64,000 nt of DNA from Sporomusa malonica (GTDB lineage: Bacteria; Bacillota; Negativicutes; Sporomusales; Sporomusaceae), in the NCBI RefSeq assembly GCF_900176355.1, contig NZ_FWXI01000003.1, forward strand, positions 124,001-188,000. The letters are read 5' to 3'. The position numbers and the translations under genes were made by a program. Below, one piece after another: positions 23,845 through 32,655 of this stretch; position 1 is the stretch's first letter, and every line of letters begins with the position of its first letter. The notes under the pieces are model-generated. The model saw only the letters and a list, made by a program, of their open reading frames with translations. It was not told the origin of the DNA and ran no database searches.

Positions 23845-24978
23845 TTATTTGACCCGTTCCCACCAGGAGGAAAAGACTTGCTGTTCATTTTCGAGTTCTA
23901 CCGGCTCCCCGATCAGGGGAGTAAGAAGCCTGTAGTTCTTATTCTGACTGGCAGCAGTGATGCGTTCAAACGGATCATTCCATGGATGGTTGGCAATGCT
24001 GAATTTCCCTACGTGCGCTGGCAGCAAGGCTTTGGCCTTTAGGTCTTCGGCAGCCTGTACCGCCTCTTCCGGTGTCATATGGATATACGGCCAATTTTTG
24101 TCATACTGACCGTTATCCAAAATAACCAGGTCAAACCCTTTGAAGCTTTCTCCAATTTGCTTAAAGTGCGTTCCATAACCGCTGTCACCACTGATAAAAA
24201 CCCGGTGCTGTGGAGTTTCCAACGCAAAGCCCGTCCACAAAGTTTTGTTTTTGGTGAGCATACGCCCGGAATAATGGCGTGCAGGCAATACATGGACACT
24301 AAAGCTATTTTCCAGCTCCAGTGCGGTAAACCAGTCAGCCTCATGAACGGCCTCTTCAGCAAAGCCCCATTGTTCAAAATAGGCGCCTACCCCTAAGCCG
24401 CAAATTACATTTTTAATTTTTGGTTTCAGAGCAGTAATCGTGGGATAATCCAAATGATCCCAATGATCGTGGGTAATCAGCAAATAATCGATTTCCGGCA
24501 TATCTTCCGCTGTGTATGAATTGGTTCCCGCAAAAGCCTTGTTTGCAAACGAAACAGGGGCCGCGTAAGGGCTAAATACAGGATCAATCAGAATTCGGTT
24601 GCCTCCAAGCTGCATAAAATACGAAGAATGACCAAGCCAAATCACCATATCCTGACTCTTATCCAAGACCATCAGATCTGTTTTTATGGAAGGAATGGCG
24701 TCTACCGGCATCAGCCGTTCTTTTTTGGTAAAAAGAGACTCCCACCACAAAGAAACAGAACTTTTTCCTTCTATCAGTGTAAGCGTGGGAACTAAATTCT
24801 CAAATTGCCCGTCAATATAATGGGGTGAATTTTTGATTTTATCAAGGCGGGCACCTTCAGGCAAGGTTCCAAACTTAGGCTGCTGTAGATAAAGACCTAT
24901 ACCAAGAGATAACATAACCAATAACAGGCCGAAACTTATTAACGAAATGAAGGATATTTTTCTCAACCACCTTGTCAT
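23845..24978 (-). CDS. Membrane-anchored MBL-fold metallo-hydrolase (UlaG/NAPE-PLD-like)
   Basis: 377 residues. A positively charged start and a hydrophobic segment (about 9-29) anchor it, followed by the linker typical of this group. The metal motif is ITHDHWDHLDY, preceded by IWLGHSSYFMQLGGNRILID. Later come LPARHYSGRML, FISGDSGYG and LPAHVGKFSI. It would hydrolyse a phosphodiester or lactone at the outer membrane-facing side; related NAPE-PLD-like proteins act on phospholipids. GGAG is six bases before the ATG. A second copy of its C-terminus survives as a scrap at 14965-15090. Confidence 0.85.
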   Translation of the reverse strand: MTRWLRKISFISLISFGLLLVMLSLGIGLYLQQPKFGTLPEGARLDKIKNSPHYIDGQFENLVPTLTLIEGKSSVSLWWESLFTKKERLMPVDAIPSIKTDLMVLDKSQDMVIWLGHSSYFMQLGGNRILIDPVFSPYAAPVSFANKAFAGTNSYTAEDMPEIDYLLITHDHWDHLDYPTITALKPKIKNVICGLGVGAYFEQWGFAEEAVHEADWFTALELENSFSVHVLPARHYSGRMLTKNKTLWTGFALETPQHRVFISGDSGYGTHFKQIGESFKGFDLVILDNGQYDKNWPYIHMTPEEAVQAAEDLKAKALLPAHVGKFSIANHPWNDPFERITAASQNKNYRLLTPLIGEPVELENEQQVFSSWWERVK

Positions 24979-25086
24979 ACAAATCTCCGAAAATCTGGTT
25001 TTGAAATATATTGTATAAATTCTAAATTAAAATTTAAGCAGGCAAAGTCTCTACTTTGATTCATCTTAAGCGTCCCCCTCACTACT

Positions 25087-25920
25087 TTAATGTCGTGGAC
25101 TTACCTCTCCCAGCGTTTCGTTCATACTGCCGCTGCGATATCCGGCCAGGTCCAGAGTAACAAAGTTGAAACCAAATTGCTTTAATGCACTATGGATGCG
25201 CCGAGCGTTTTCAGGTGCGGCAAGAACTGGTATATCGGCCGGAGAAACCTCAATACGGGCTAAGTTATCATGATGGCGTACCCGGATCTGTCCGCTGCAA
25301 AATTCTTTTACCACTTTTTCCGCCTGTTCGATTTGCCCCAGACGCTCTTTGGTAATCTCCAGACCATAGGCCACCCGGGATGACAGGCAGGCGGCACTGG
25401 GTTTATTCCAGGTAGGCAGACCCCATTCCCGGGAAATTTCCCGTATCTCCGCTTTCGTTAATCCAGCCTCTAAGAGTGGGCTGCATACCCCCTCCAATTC
25501 ATCCACCGCTTTCATGCCCGGCCGGTAATCCAGGCAGTCATCAGCATTGGCACCGTCAAGCACCCAGGCGTAGCCATGTTCTTTCGCCCACCGGCGCAAA
25601 GCGCCAAAACGGGTCTTTTTACAATAATAGCAACGCTGGCCTGTGTTGGCGGCAAATTCCGTGCTTTCCAATTCATCAATGTGCAGCAAGACATGGCGGA
25701 TGCCCAACTGGTCGGCAATCACCACCGCTTCTTCCTTCTCTGTGGCCGGCAGGGTAGCTGAATAAGCGGTTATAGCTATCGCTTTATCTCCCAGGCTGCG
25801 GCCAGCTGCAGCTGTCAAAAATGTGCTGTCAACCCCGGCGGAAAATCCTACAACGACGCTGCCAAGACCAGATAATAATTCCATTAAGTGATCCAGTTTA
25901 GACTGAATTTCAGCATTCAT
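25087..25920 (-). CDS. larE: LarE-type ATP-dependent sacrificial sulfur transferase
   Basis: 277 residues. The PP-loop ATPase motif is VVGFSAGVDSTFLTAAAG (about 20-37). CYYCKKTRFGAL is near 98 and KPSAACLSSRVAYG near 170-183. That cysteine, at about 176, corresponds to the one that LarE of Lactobacillus gives up as dehydroalanine when it sulfurates the nickel-pincer nucleotide precursor. The sequence therefore supports a cysteine-sacrificing enzyme. It follows larC by 58 bases in what looks like one operon with a NapH-like ferredoxin and a DUF362 protein. Neither LarA nor LarB is encoded in this window. Confidence 0.88.
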   Translation of the reverse strand: MNAEIQSKLDHLMELLSGLGSVVVGFSAGVDSTFLTAAAGRSLGDKAIAITAYSATLPATEKEEAVVIADQLGIRHVLLHIDELESTEFAANTGQRCYYCKKTRFGALRRWAKEHGYAWVLDGANADDCLDYRPGMKAVDELEGVCSPLLEAGLTKAEIREISREWGLPTWNKPSAACLSSRVAYGLEITKERLGQIEQAEKVVKEFCSGQIRVRHHDNLARIEVSPADIPVLAAPENARRIHSALKQFGFNFVTLDLAGYRSGSMNETLGEVSPRH

Positions 25921-25978
25921 ATTATTAATAATGCTCCTTTTTCCATATTCTAAAAAAACGAATCAAATTTATATAGTT

Positions 25979-26833
25979 TTAATATTGATTGTAATTGTCT
26001 GCCTTCATCATTTCGCAAACCGCTTTCGTATGCTGCTCACTCTGATCATGCCTATCTTCACAGCCAAGATATATTCTTAAAACGTTAGGAATCTCAAGCT
26101 CTCTATGACCTATTCCATAGCCAATCTTTTCTACGGTAAAGTCCACATGATCTGTGAATGTACCAACATTTGCCGCCAATATCGCAGCTCCAGTCGGTGT
26201 AGTCGTTTCAAAAGGTACTATACCTGATTTCACGGGAATATTTTTTAGAATTTCAATAGTTGCCGGAGCAGGAATGGGAATGATACCATGGGCACATTTT
26301 ACAAATCCTCCTCCAAGCTGAACCGATGATGCCATAATTTTGTCTACCTTTAAATACTCTAAGCACACTGCAGCTCCCATAATATCAATGATAGAGTCTA
26401 CGGCTCCAACTTCGTGGAAATGCACTTCATATAGGGGCTTTCCGTGAACTTTTGCCTCGGCCTCTGCTACCTTCATAAAGATAGCTAGGCTTACCTGTTT
26501 AACCTGATCACTCAGGCTGCTGCTAATGATGATATTTTCAATATCTTTTAGATTTCTATGATCATGATGAGCATGCCCATGGTCATGCTCATACACCATA
26601 CCGCTTTGTGATTCATGGTGATGGTGGTGATCTTGTTTTAAGACCACATCGACTCGGGTACCGCTTATTCCTTTTTTCATATCCTTCTTTACATGCAGCT
26701 CATATTCAGCATCCAGATTAAGCTTAGACAATTCTCGTCTTAAATACCCCTCATCTACACCCAAATCCAACAATGCACCGAGATTCATATCGCCACTGAT
26801 GCCACAAAAACAATCATAATATAACACTTTCAT
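25979..26833 (-). CDS. larC: LarC nickel-inserting cyclometallase, N-terminal half only (LarC1)
   Basis: 284 residues from the ATG at 26833, preceded by GGAGAG seven bases upstream. The family start reads KVLYYDCFCGISGDMNLGAL. A histidine-rich metal-handling region with HHHHHE and HDHGHAHHDH lies near 95-125. Further motifs are VHFHEVGAVDSIIDIMGAAV, TTTPTGAAILAAN and PNVLRIYLG. LarC normally continues for another 130 or so residues (LarC2), produced in L. plantarum by a programmed frameshift. Here the frame stops after RIYLG plus a divergent tail, and larE follows at once, so no LarC2 segment is present downstream. Activity of a LarC1-only protein is uncertain. Confidence 0.85.
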   Translation of the reverse strand: MKVLYYDCFCGISGDMNLGALLDLGVDEGYLRRELSKLNLDAEYELHVKKDMKKGISGTRVDVVLKQDHHHHHESQSGMVYEHDHGHAHHDHRNLKDIENIIISSSLSDQVKQVSLAIFMKVAEAEAKVHGKPLYEVHFHEVGAVDSIIDIMGAAVCLEYLKVDKIMASSVQLGGGFVKCAHGIIPIPAPATIEILKNIPVKSGIVPFETTTPTGAAILAANVGTFTDHVDFTVEKIGYGIGHRELEIPNVLRIYLGCEDRHDQSEQHTKAVCEMMKADNYNQY

Positions 26834-26882
26834 TGTCAAACTCTCCAATTCATATTGCCTTAATTTTATATCAACAAGATGG

Positions 26883-28241
26883 TTAATTGGGAAAAATGCG
26901 GATAGCGGCCTCGCCATCAATCGGGCACGCATTCTCGCATGAACCGCATCCCACACACTTGTCGGAGAGAACGGTAGGCCGATGATGTTCATCCCCTTTG
27001 ATTGCCAAAACAGGACATTGTTCGCCGCAAATAAAACACAATTTCCCCTCATTCCAGGCTATACAACGAGGTTTATCGATAACTGCCTTACCCATCCGGA
27101 TTTTCTCCAGAGGCACCCCTCTAATGGCTCCGGTCGGGCATACTTCCTGGCAGGCCAGGCATAAATCACAGCGATTTCGTCGCGGAGTGATATAAGGTGT
27201 TTCAAAGTTTGCGATTCCGTCAGTAATAGGCATAGGGCGCAACGCTTTGCTAGGGCAAACCTGAACACACCTTCCGCAGCGGTTGCAAACGGCAGTGAAT
27301 TCGGGCTCCGGCAGAGATCCTGGAGGGCGTAAAACTTTGTCCGCTGCCCAAACAGTTTTTTTCCATAAAGCAACAGCCACAACTACGGCAAAAGCGGCTT
27401 TGAAGAACTGTCTCCGCGCTTCTTGATGTTTTGTTGCTGCAACAACACCGTCGGAATCAAACTGACCATTCTTACCGCGCCAAGAACTCTGCTGCCATTC
27501 GATTGCCTTTGTGGGACAAGCCCTTTGACAGTCCCCGCAGGCTAAACACCCTTCCTTCACAACACCGGTACTCAACGGTGCAGCACCGACAGAACAGGTC
27601 CCTTCGCATTTCTCACAATGCACACAGTTTCCCGCAATCTGGTAACGAAAAAGCCGCACTCTTGCTGCTAATGACAAGAGAACTCCGGTCGGACATAGCA
27701 TACTGCACCAGAGACGGGAAAAAAACAGGGTGCCTACCGTTATCCCAATAAGCATCCATGGAATATGTCCCTGCAAAACCCTAACAATCTCATGGCTAAA
27801 CAAAGCAAAAGGGGTTAAAAAGAAGACCCAGTTTGAGCCCAGGACAAAGACAATCACTAAGAAAAGCAGCCAATAACCCCGCATAGGCTGTACGGCTTGT
27901 AACACTTTGCTTCTGGTCAGTGACAGCTTTTTAAAAACTGTCCGGCCAATTTTATCAGTCAGCGCCAACAAAGCGCCAAAAGGACACAACCAGCCGCAAA
28001 ATATTCTCCCCCACAGCAAGGTTGATGCCATCGTCAATAGCGGCAGCCATACCCAGGAAGGAACCTCCTGCTGCCAGCGAAACTGACTCAGCAAAAGCCA
28101 GGGGTCAAGCCGCGAAAACCATTGTAACAATAGATTTTCTTGTCCGAGCGGGTATGATAAGTTGGCAAGCAACAATACAAACGAGACTAACGAGACTAGC
28201 TGCAACACATATCGCAGCAATAGCGCTTTCTTGGATTTCAT
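26883..28241 (-). CDS. NapH/NosR-like membrane ferredoxin with many [4Fe-4S] sites
   Basis: 452 residues. Four to five membrane helices in the first 190 residues carry the NapH-type cysteine motifs GRIFCGWLCPFGAL and LWCSMLCPTGVL. Four or five ferredoxin clusters follow: CVHCEKCEGTC, CLACGDCQRACPTKAI, CNRCGRCVQVCPSKAL, CDLCLACQEVCPTGAI, CFICGEQCP and CVGCGSCENACP. A hydrophobic stretch near 288-303 splits the cluster modules. Such proteins take electrons from the quinone pool to exported redox enzymes. The start lies four bases after the stop of the Tat-exported DUF362 gene, so they are cotranscribed and probably partners. Confidence 0.85.
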   Translation of the reverse strand: MKSKKALLLRYVLQLVSLVSFVLLLANLSYPLGQENLLLQWFSRLDPWLLLSQFRWQQEVPSWVWLPLLTMASTLLWGRIFCGWLCPFGALLALTDKIGRTVFKKLSLTRSKVLQAVQPMRGYWLLFLVIVFVLGSNWVFFLTPFALFSHEIVRVLQGHIPWMLIGITVGTLFFSRLWCSMLCPTGVLLSLAARVRLFRYQIAGNCVHCEKCEGTCSVGAAPLSTGVVKEGCLACGDCQRACPTKAIEWQQSSWRGKNGQFDSDGVVAATKHQEARRQFFKAAFAVVVAVALWKKTVWAADKVLRPPGSLPEPEFTAVCNRCGRCVQVCPSKALRPMPITDGIANFETPYITPRRNRCDLCLACQEVCPTGAIRGVPLEKIRMGKAVIDKPRCIAWNEGKLCFICGEQCPVLAIKGDEHHRPTVLSDKCVGCGSCENACPIDGEAAIRIFPN

Positions 28242-28245
28242 TACA

Positions 28246-29202
28246 TTACACCTTCACAGCTGTAAGCTTTTGCAGATCCATCTCACCCACGCCCAACTCT
28301 GCAGCTGCCGTTATATATCCGATTTCTGTCGGCTTAAGCCCAAACAATGTCGCAGCATAAGTGTCAACAGCGACAGGGTCGACACCAAAGATTACCTGAT
28401 TCCATTCACGAATGGTCCCCGGTCCAGTAGGGCCATTATCGGTAATCCCTCTTATAGCGTCGACAATGGTAAGATGGGGTTTACGGAATGCAGCAAGTTC
28501 AGCAATACATTGCATAAGGTCTGTCCTATGGAAGTAGCCACGGTCCCATACAAGCCCCATCATATTTTTCAGACCTAGAGTCACCTTTGTCATACTGTGA
28601 TGCTTGAGAATGGGAAAGTTAATAAATACGTCAGCATTTAACACATCTTTTGAAAATAAGGTTGTTTTCAGGATTTTACCGCCCATATCAACCTGTGTAT
28701 AGAAACTCTGCGCATTGATGGCAAAAGCTTTTCCACCTACCGATTCCACTGCTTCCTTAATGCCGCTATTCGTTAGGCATACAGGCGGACTCTGAAAAGG
28801 ATAATCAATGACTTTAACTTCCTTGGCCCCCGCCGCTAAACATTGTTTTACGACAGCGGCTACTAACTGCGGATTGGTCGTTGCAGCTTCTTCCGGTTTT
28901 CTGGAGACGCTGAAATTCGGCTTTACTACCACTGTCGCCCCGCTCCGGACCAAGGCGCCTATTCCCCCAAGAGCGGCAAAACCTTTTTCGATTAGTGAAT
29001 TCGGATCACTTCCTTCCGATATAATCAGTTTGCCACGATCATATACACTTGCTGCCGCAAGTGCCGCTTGATTGTTCGGTGTATTCTGGGTATTAGTGTT
29101 TTGCGGATTATCGCTTTTCCCAGAAAGATTCAATCCACATCCTGCTAAGCCTAACGATAATAATCCATAGCCGACCCCACTGATAAATTGACGTCTGTCC
29201 AT
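28246..29202 (-). CDS. Tat-exported DUF362 lipoprotein
   Basis: 318 residues. The twin-arginine signal MDRRQFISGVGYGLL ends in lipobox LAGC with cysteine 22, then an Asn/Gln-rich linker. The DUF362 domain shows VVVKPNFSVSRKPEEAATTN, VIDYPFQSPPVC, INFPILKHHSMTKVTLGLKN and GPTGPGTIREWN. Unlike the protein at 13794-14900 it has no internal ferredoxin module; its electrons may come from the NapH-like protein encoded next. It is first in the operon DUF362, NapH-like, larC, larE. No MerR-type promoter was seen in front of it. Confidence 0.85.
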   Translation of the reverse strand: MDRRQFISGVGYGLLSLGLAGCGLNLSGKSDNPQNTNTQNTPNNQAALAAASVYDRGKLIISEGSDPNSLIEKGFAALGGIGALVRSGATVVVKPNFSVSRKPEEAATTNPQLVAAVVKQCLAAGAKEVKVIDYPFQSPPVCLTNSGIKEAVESVGGKAFAINAQSFYTQVDMGGKILKTTLFSKDVLNADVFINFPILKHHSMTKVTLGLKNMMGLVWDRGYFHRTDLMQCIAELAAFRKPHLTIVDAIRGITDNGPTGPGTIREWNQVIFGVDPVAVDTYAATLFGLKPTEIGYITAAAELGVGEMDLQKLTAVKV

Positions 29203-29451
29203 GATTCATCATTCCTCTCTATCAGTACTCCTGCATGCTTGTTATTTCCTATTTATCCTTTTTATGCAAACAGTTCATATTCAGCATTGTTCATCATCCA
29301 ACATATATAAGAGTTATCATAAAAGGCAGCCGAGCCAGAACCCAGCTACCTTCGCAGGTAATTCATATATTGAATCCTACTACCATGCATATATTAACTG
29401 CCTTTAATACATATACAAATTAGTTGACAAACATGTTATGCAAAAAATGCA
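29203..29451. other. Gap between the DUF362 genes, nothing recognised
   Basis: AT-rich DNA holding the promoter region of the operon starting at 29202 and the end of the dead DUF362 gene. No dyad, gene fragment or clear promoter was identified. Confidence 0.5.
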
Positions 29452-30115
29452 TCAAATTTCTACCAAATTATATTCCCGACTGCCCATTCCCAGTGTGTTC
29501 ATATATTCGAGCTGATGCAGGCCGCCACGGGATTCAATGCGTTCGGCGATATCACGGCGTTGATCGGCAGGCATCTGGTAAATCAGGTCTATACCAGCCT
29601 GGTCAACTGCCAGAATATCTGTCGAGCCGAGAATACCAATGTCATCACAAGTCGGTTTTGCAGAACTAGTCCCGGCGCGGACTTTTATACAGTACATTGC
29701 ATTCGACAATTGCGCTACGCGGAATCGTCCGCTGCAGGTTTTTAATGTATTCAATTGGTGGTAGATTCGGGCCATATGGCTCGCCGGTTTGCAGTTTGAT
29801 CCCGACTCTGCCGATAATCCCCTGATTAATCTTTTCATAAATCTTTTGTACGCCTTTCGGGCTTAAATCCCGCGTAAAATACACAATGGGCTTGCTCGGA
29901 TCATACTGTGAAACTGCATGTGATCCATCCCAAGTGACTCGGGTCGCGCCGTTTTCCTGTGCATGCGCAGTTAGCTGGCTTAGCGTTGGAATTGCTGCCA
30001 TTGCTGCTATTGTACCGCCAGCAAACCTTAGAAAATTACGTCTAGTAAATTCCTTTGTTTTTTTCTCTTGCTGATCATTCGTTGTTTCCAATCTTTTTCG
30101 GCTCCTTTTTGACAT
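29452..30115 (-). pseudogene. Tat-exported DUF362 gene with an internal deletion
   Basis: From 30115 the frame reads a polar lead-in and the Tat signal EFTRRNFLRFAGGTIAAMAA, then GSHAVSQYDPSKPIVYFTRD and SAIVECNVLYKSPR before a stop. From about 29670 another frame reads DDIGILGSTDILAVDQAGID, then ERIESRGGLHQLEY and GMGSREYNLVEI. These are the beginning and end of one DUF362 protein; roughly 150 central residues, including any cluster module, are missing and the frames do not match. A MerR-type promoter is intact at 30229-30259. Confidence 0.8.
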
Positions 30116-30228
30116 ATTCTATCACTTGAAACTTGGAGAAAGTCAAAGCTCCAAGGATATAACTTTTAGCAAATACCGTCTTCGTTGCGGAGAGCGATTC
30201 CATCTTGAAAGATTGTCCACTTTAAAAC

Positions 30229-30259
30229 AGTCTAGCATTTGGAGTTAACACCAAGTCAA
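30229..30259 (-). promoter_or_regulatory. MerR-type promoter of the broken DUF362 gene
   Basis: Minus strand: TTGACT, spacer TGGTGTTAACTCCAAATGC (19 bases), TAGACT, 114 bases before the gene. Confidence 0.82.
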
Positions 30260-30337
30260 GCATTTTTTTAGGGGAGCTCAGTTAAAACACCCTCCTTTCA
30301 CATATCAAGGTTTATGATAAAAAATTAATAAACCCTA

Positions 30338-30368
30338 TTGACCTTGAGTTAGCTCAAAGTTGTATTAT
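30338..30368 (+). promoter_or_regulatory. MerR-type promoter pointing at the tatC scrap
   Basis: TTGACC, spacer TTGAGTTAGCTCAAAGTTG (19 bases), TATTAT. It is divergent from the site at 30229-30259. Confidence 0.8.
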
Positions 30369-30389
30369 AAAATACGAGCATTACCTTAA

Positions 30390-30473
30390 CTTATCCAAAT
30401 AATGATTGCAATTCCAATGATACTTTTATATGAAATCAGCATCCTTCTGGTAAAATATGTGCTGCGCAAATAG
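30390..30473 (+). pseudogene. tatC: C-terminal scrap of tatC
   Basis: The plus strand reads LIQIMIAIPMILLYEISILL, then VKYVLRK and a stop. The string AIPMILLYEISI is highly characteristic of the last membrane helix of TatC. No more than 27 codons remain, immediately behind a MerR-type promoter, so a regulated tatC once stood here. Confidence 0.7.
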
Positions 30474-30512
30474 ATAAGCTTAGCTGTATCCTTCATATTG
30501 GCGCAAAGACAA

Positions 30513-30547
30513 GCCGGTTACAGTGGTCTCCAACCACCGCAACCGGC
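30513..30547. terminator. Hairpin behind the tatC scrap
   Basis: GCCGGTTACAGTGGT and ACCACCGCAACCGGC form a 15-base stem with two mismatches around CTCCA. The T-run behind it is weak (AATTAATTTTGTTT). Confidence 0.6.
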
Positions 30548-30586
30548 CAATTAATTTTGTTTAAATTCAATTTTACTACCATGTCT

Positions 30587-30775
30587 TTACACATCAAATA
30601 CCTTTATGTTTTCAAGCAACCAAGCGGTTAATTTTTTTGAAAACCGGACATGCAAAGGCATATCATAGGCCAATTTGACAAAGTCCAGAATTTCGTCGTC
30701 ATTAAAGTTGTTTCTGAGGGTTCAAGGCCGTTCAGTATGCTATCTATAATCGCCAAGATTGATGGCAAGTTAGAT
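30587..30775 (-). pseudogene. moaA: Internal fragment of moaA
   Basis: The minus strand reads NFNDDEILDFVKLAYDMPLH, then VRF, as in the MoaA central region (NDDEIxDFAxLAYxxPxHVRFIE). It then departs into SKKLTAWLLENIKVFDV and a stop at 30587. Upstream SILNGLEP in another frame fits the preceding MoaA segment. The rest of the radical SAM protein, including the cluster cysteines, is missing. It shows that a molybdopterin gene once lay here. Confidence 0.5.
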
Positions 30776-30827
30776 GCTCATAGATGGCTTCACAATATAT
30801 AACATTATACGCTTAATGTACCAATCG

Positions 30828-31262
30828 TTATTTATCCCTCTTTTCCTCCCAAAGCCGTGTACGTTCTTCATAACTCACTTCTTTGTGCATTTGATGCAGC
30901 ATCCATATATAGCCGAAAGCATCGCTAAATATGGCGTTTGACACTCCGTAGTCAGGCAATTCAGTCACAGGCTGCACCTCAATACAGCCCGCATTGACCG
31001 CCTTTGCAAAGGTTTCCTTGATGTCAGGAACGAGGATGTTAAACCAAATCGATTTGGGTTCATCCAGGTTTGGTGCTTTCAATGCGAATTTCGGATTTTC
31101 ATCCAACATGTGAAAGCGTACTCCATATAGCTCAAATATGACTTCATTTTCACCCTTGGGGAAATTCGAGACCTCAACACGTTCGACATCAAATATTTTT
31201 TCGTATAATTCCAACGCTTTCAGGCTGTCGGAAACAATCATATTAATTTCTGCTCCTACCAT
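30828..31262 (-). CDS. VOC-superfamily (glyoxalase/PhnB-like) protein
   Basis: 144 residues with the beta-alpha-beta-beta-beta repeats of the vicinal oxygen chelate fold. The N-terminus reads VGAEINMIVSDSLKALELYE, then FELYGVRFHMLDEN, and the second half SIWFNILVPDIKETFAKAVN and SDAFGYIWMLHQM. The group is close to PhnB/YjdN-type proteins whose ligands are mostly unknown. AGGAG lies about eight bases before the ATG. It stands alone upstream of the broken radical SAM gene. Confidence 0.8.
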   Translation of the reverse strand: MVGAEINMIVSDSLKALELYEKIFDVERVEVSNFPKGENEVIFELYGVRFHMLDENPKFALKAPNLDEPKSIWFNILVPDIKETFAKAVNAGCIEVQPVTELPDYGVSNAIFSDAFGYIWMLHQMHKEVSYEERTRLWEEKRDK

Positions 31263-31312
31263 TTAAACACACTCCTATAGTGTCAGCATTTTGATTCATT
31301 TTCCTCTGCAAA

Positions 31313-32631
31313 TTAGCGAATATTCATATCTATTGGACTGTTATTACGTAATTTCTTTAGACAATAAAATCCGTTCATAAACAGTGATAACAATATTGCG
31401 CCTAGCCTTAATTTAAATAACCCTCGAAATATACGGGTAGCAGAGTTCTTGAATGAAAAAGCCTTATTCCAAAGACTTCGATGCGCCATTAAAAGTTCCT
31501 CTGGCGTCATTTTATTCGGGATAAATGCGACATTGTATCCGTTATAAAACTCCAGCCCACGTTGACTAATTATCCGGTGTTCTTTATCCAATTTTTCATA
31601 TAAAGCAGTCCCTTTAAACGGTGTCAATATACTGATAAAAGGTACGTCAATACCTACTTCGGGAAGATAATCTGCCATTTCAATATACTGTCCGGTGTAT
31701 CATGATCAAAACCAGATATTAGACCCGCCATTACACTTATACCACGGCTGCGCAATGCATCAACAGCATTTTTATACTTTTCGATTTTGTTTTGCCCTTT
31801 GTTGGCATCGTTCAAGGAGTCACCATCAAAGCTTTCTATTCCAAAAAATACGCCAATACAACCTGAGGCTTTCATCAGATCCAAAAGCTCTTCATCATTT
31901 GCAATATCAATACTCGCTTGAGTAAGCCACCATTTTTTTAGAGGAATCATTTTGCGCAATAACTCTTTAGCATATTGTCTGTCCGCAGTCAGATTATCAT
32001 CCCAGAACCAAACTACCTTATTTTGCCACCAACGTGAAAATTTATCATATTGGATATCTTGCAGAACAGCATCCACAGGCCGTTTCCTATACCCGGGATT
32101 GAGCGTTGGAACTGTACAAAAGGAACAATTGAAAAAGCAGCCTCTTGTTGCTTGTACCACCTTTTTCACAAAGAAAGCGTCCGGAAGCAAATCATAACGA
32201 GGAGTTGGGGCAGTTTCCAGTGTCGGCGTTTGACCAGAATAGATCTTTTTTAGAACTCCTTGGTCAGCATCATGTAGTAATTCTTCCCAAATATTTTCTA
32301 CTTCCCCAGTAATTATAGCATCCACATAATTCAAGGCTTCATCGGAGTAATAAGTAACATGCGGTCCACCAGCAATGACTATTTTCCCTTTGTCTTTAAA
32401 TCTCCGAGCCAAAGAATATGCTTCAGGTGCAAAACCACTAAAGAACGACAACGCAATCACATCAGCCGTTGTATCGATATCTACTTCCTCAATCTGTTGG
32501 TGTAATACTTTTACCTCATATTTGGCTGGAGTCAATGCTGCTAAATAAATCCCTGTAATCGGTGGCACAAAATTAGCCTCATGACCATTTTTATATCTTT
32601 GCATATACACGATAATTATTTCTATTTTCAT
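31313..32631 (-). pseudogene. B12-binding radical SAM protein with a frameshift
   Basis: The first part (32631 to 31654) has a cobalamin-binding domain (about 1-140, [16 protein letters not shown]) and a radical SAM domain with [20 protein letters not shown]. It then reads [17 protein letters not shown] before slipping. The second part, from about 31690 in the next frame, continues [20 protein letters not shown], then PFKGTALYEKL to a normal C-terminus at 31313. One missing base in ATATT-GAAATGG around 31690 explains it. Together they would make about 440 residues of the BchE/HpnJ-like group that modify lipids or other unactivated carbons. A sequencing error could also give this. Confidence 0.75.
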
Positions 32632-32655
32632 AAATTAGTCATCCGTTACGCAATC

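Noticed and set aside
24079..24396. Open frames on both strands inside the MBL-fold hydrolase gene
   Set aside because: They overlap the coding frame with all metal motifs and have no ribosome-binding site or similarity.
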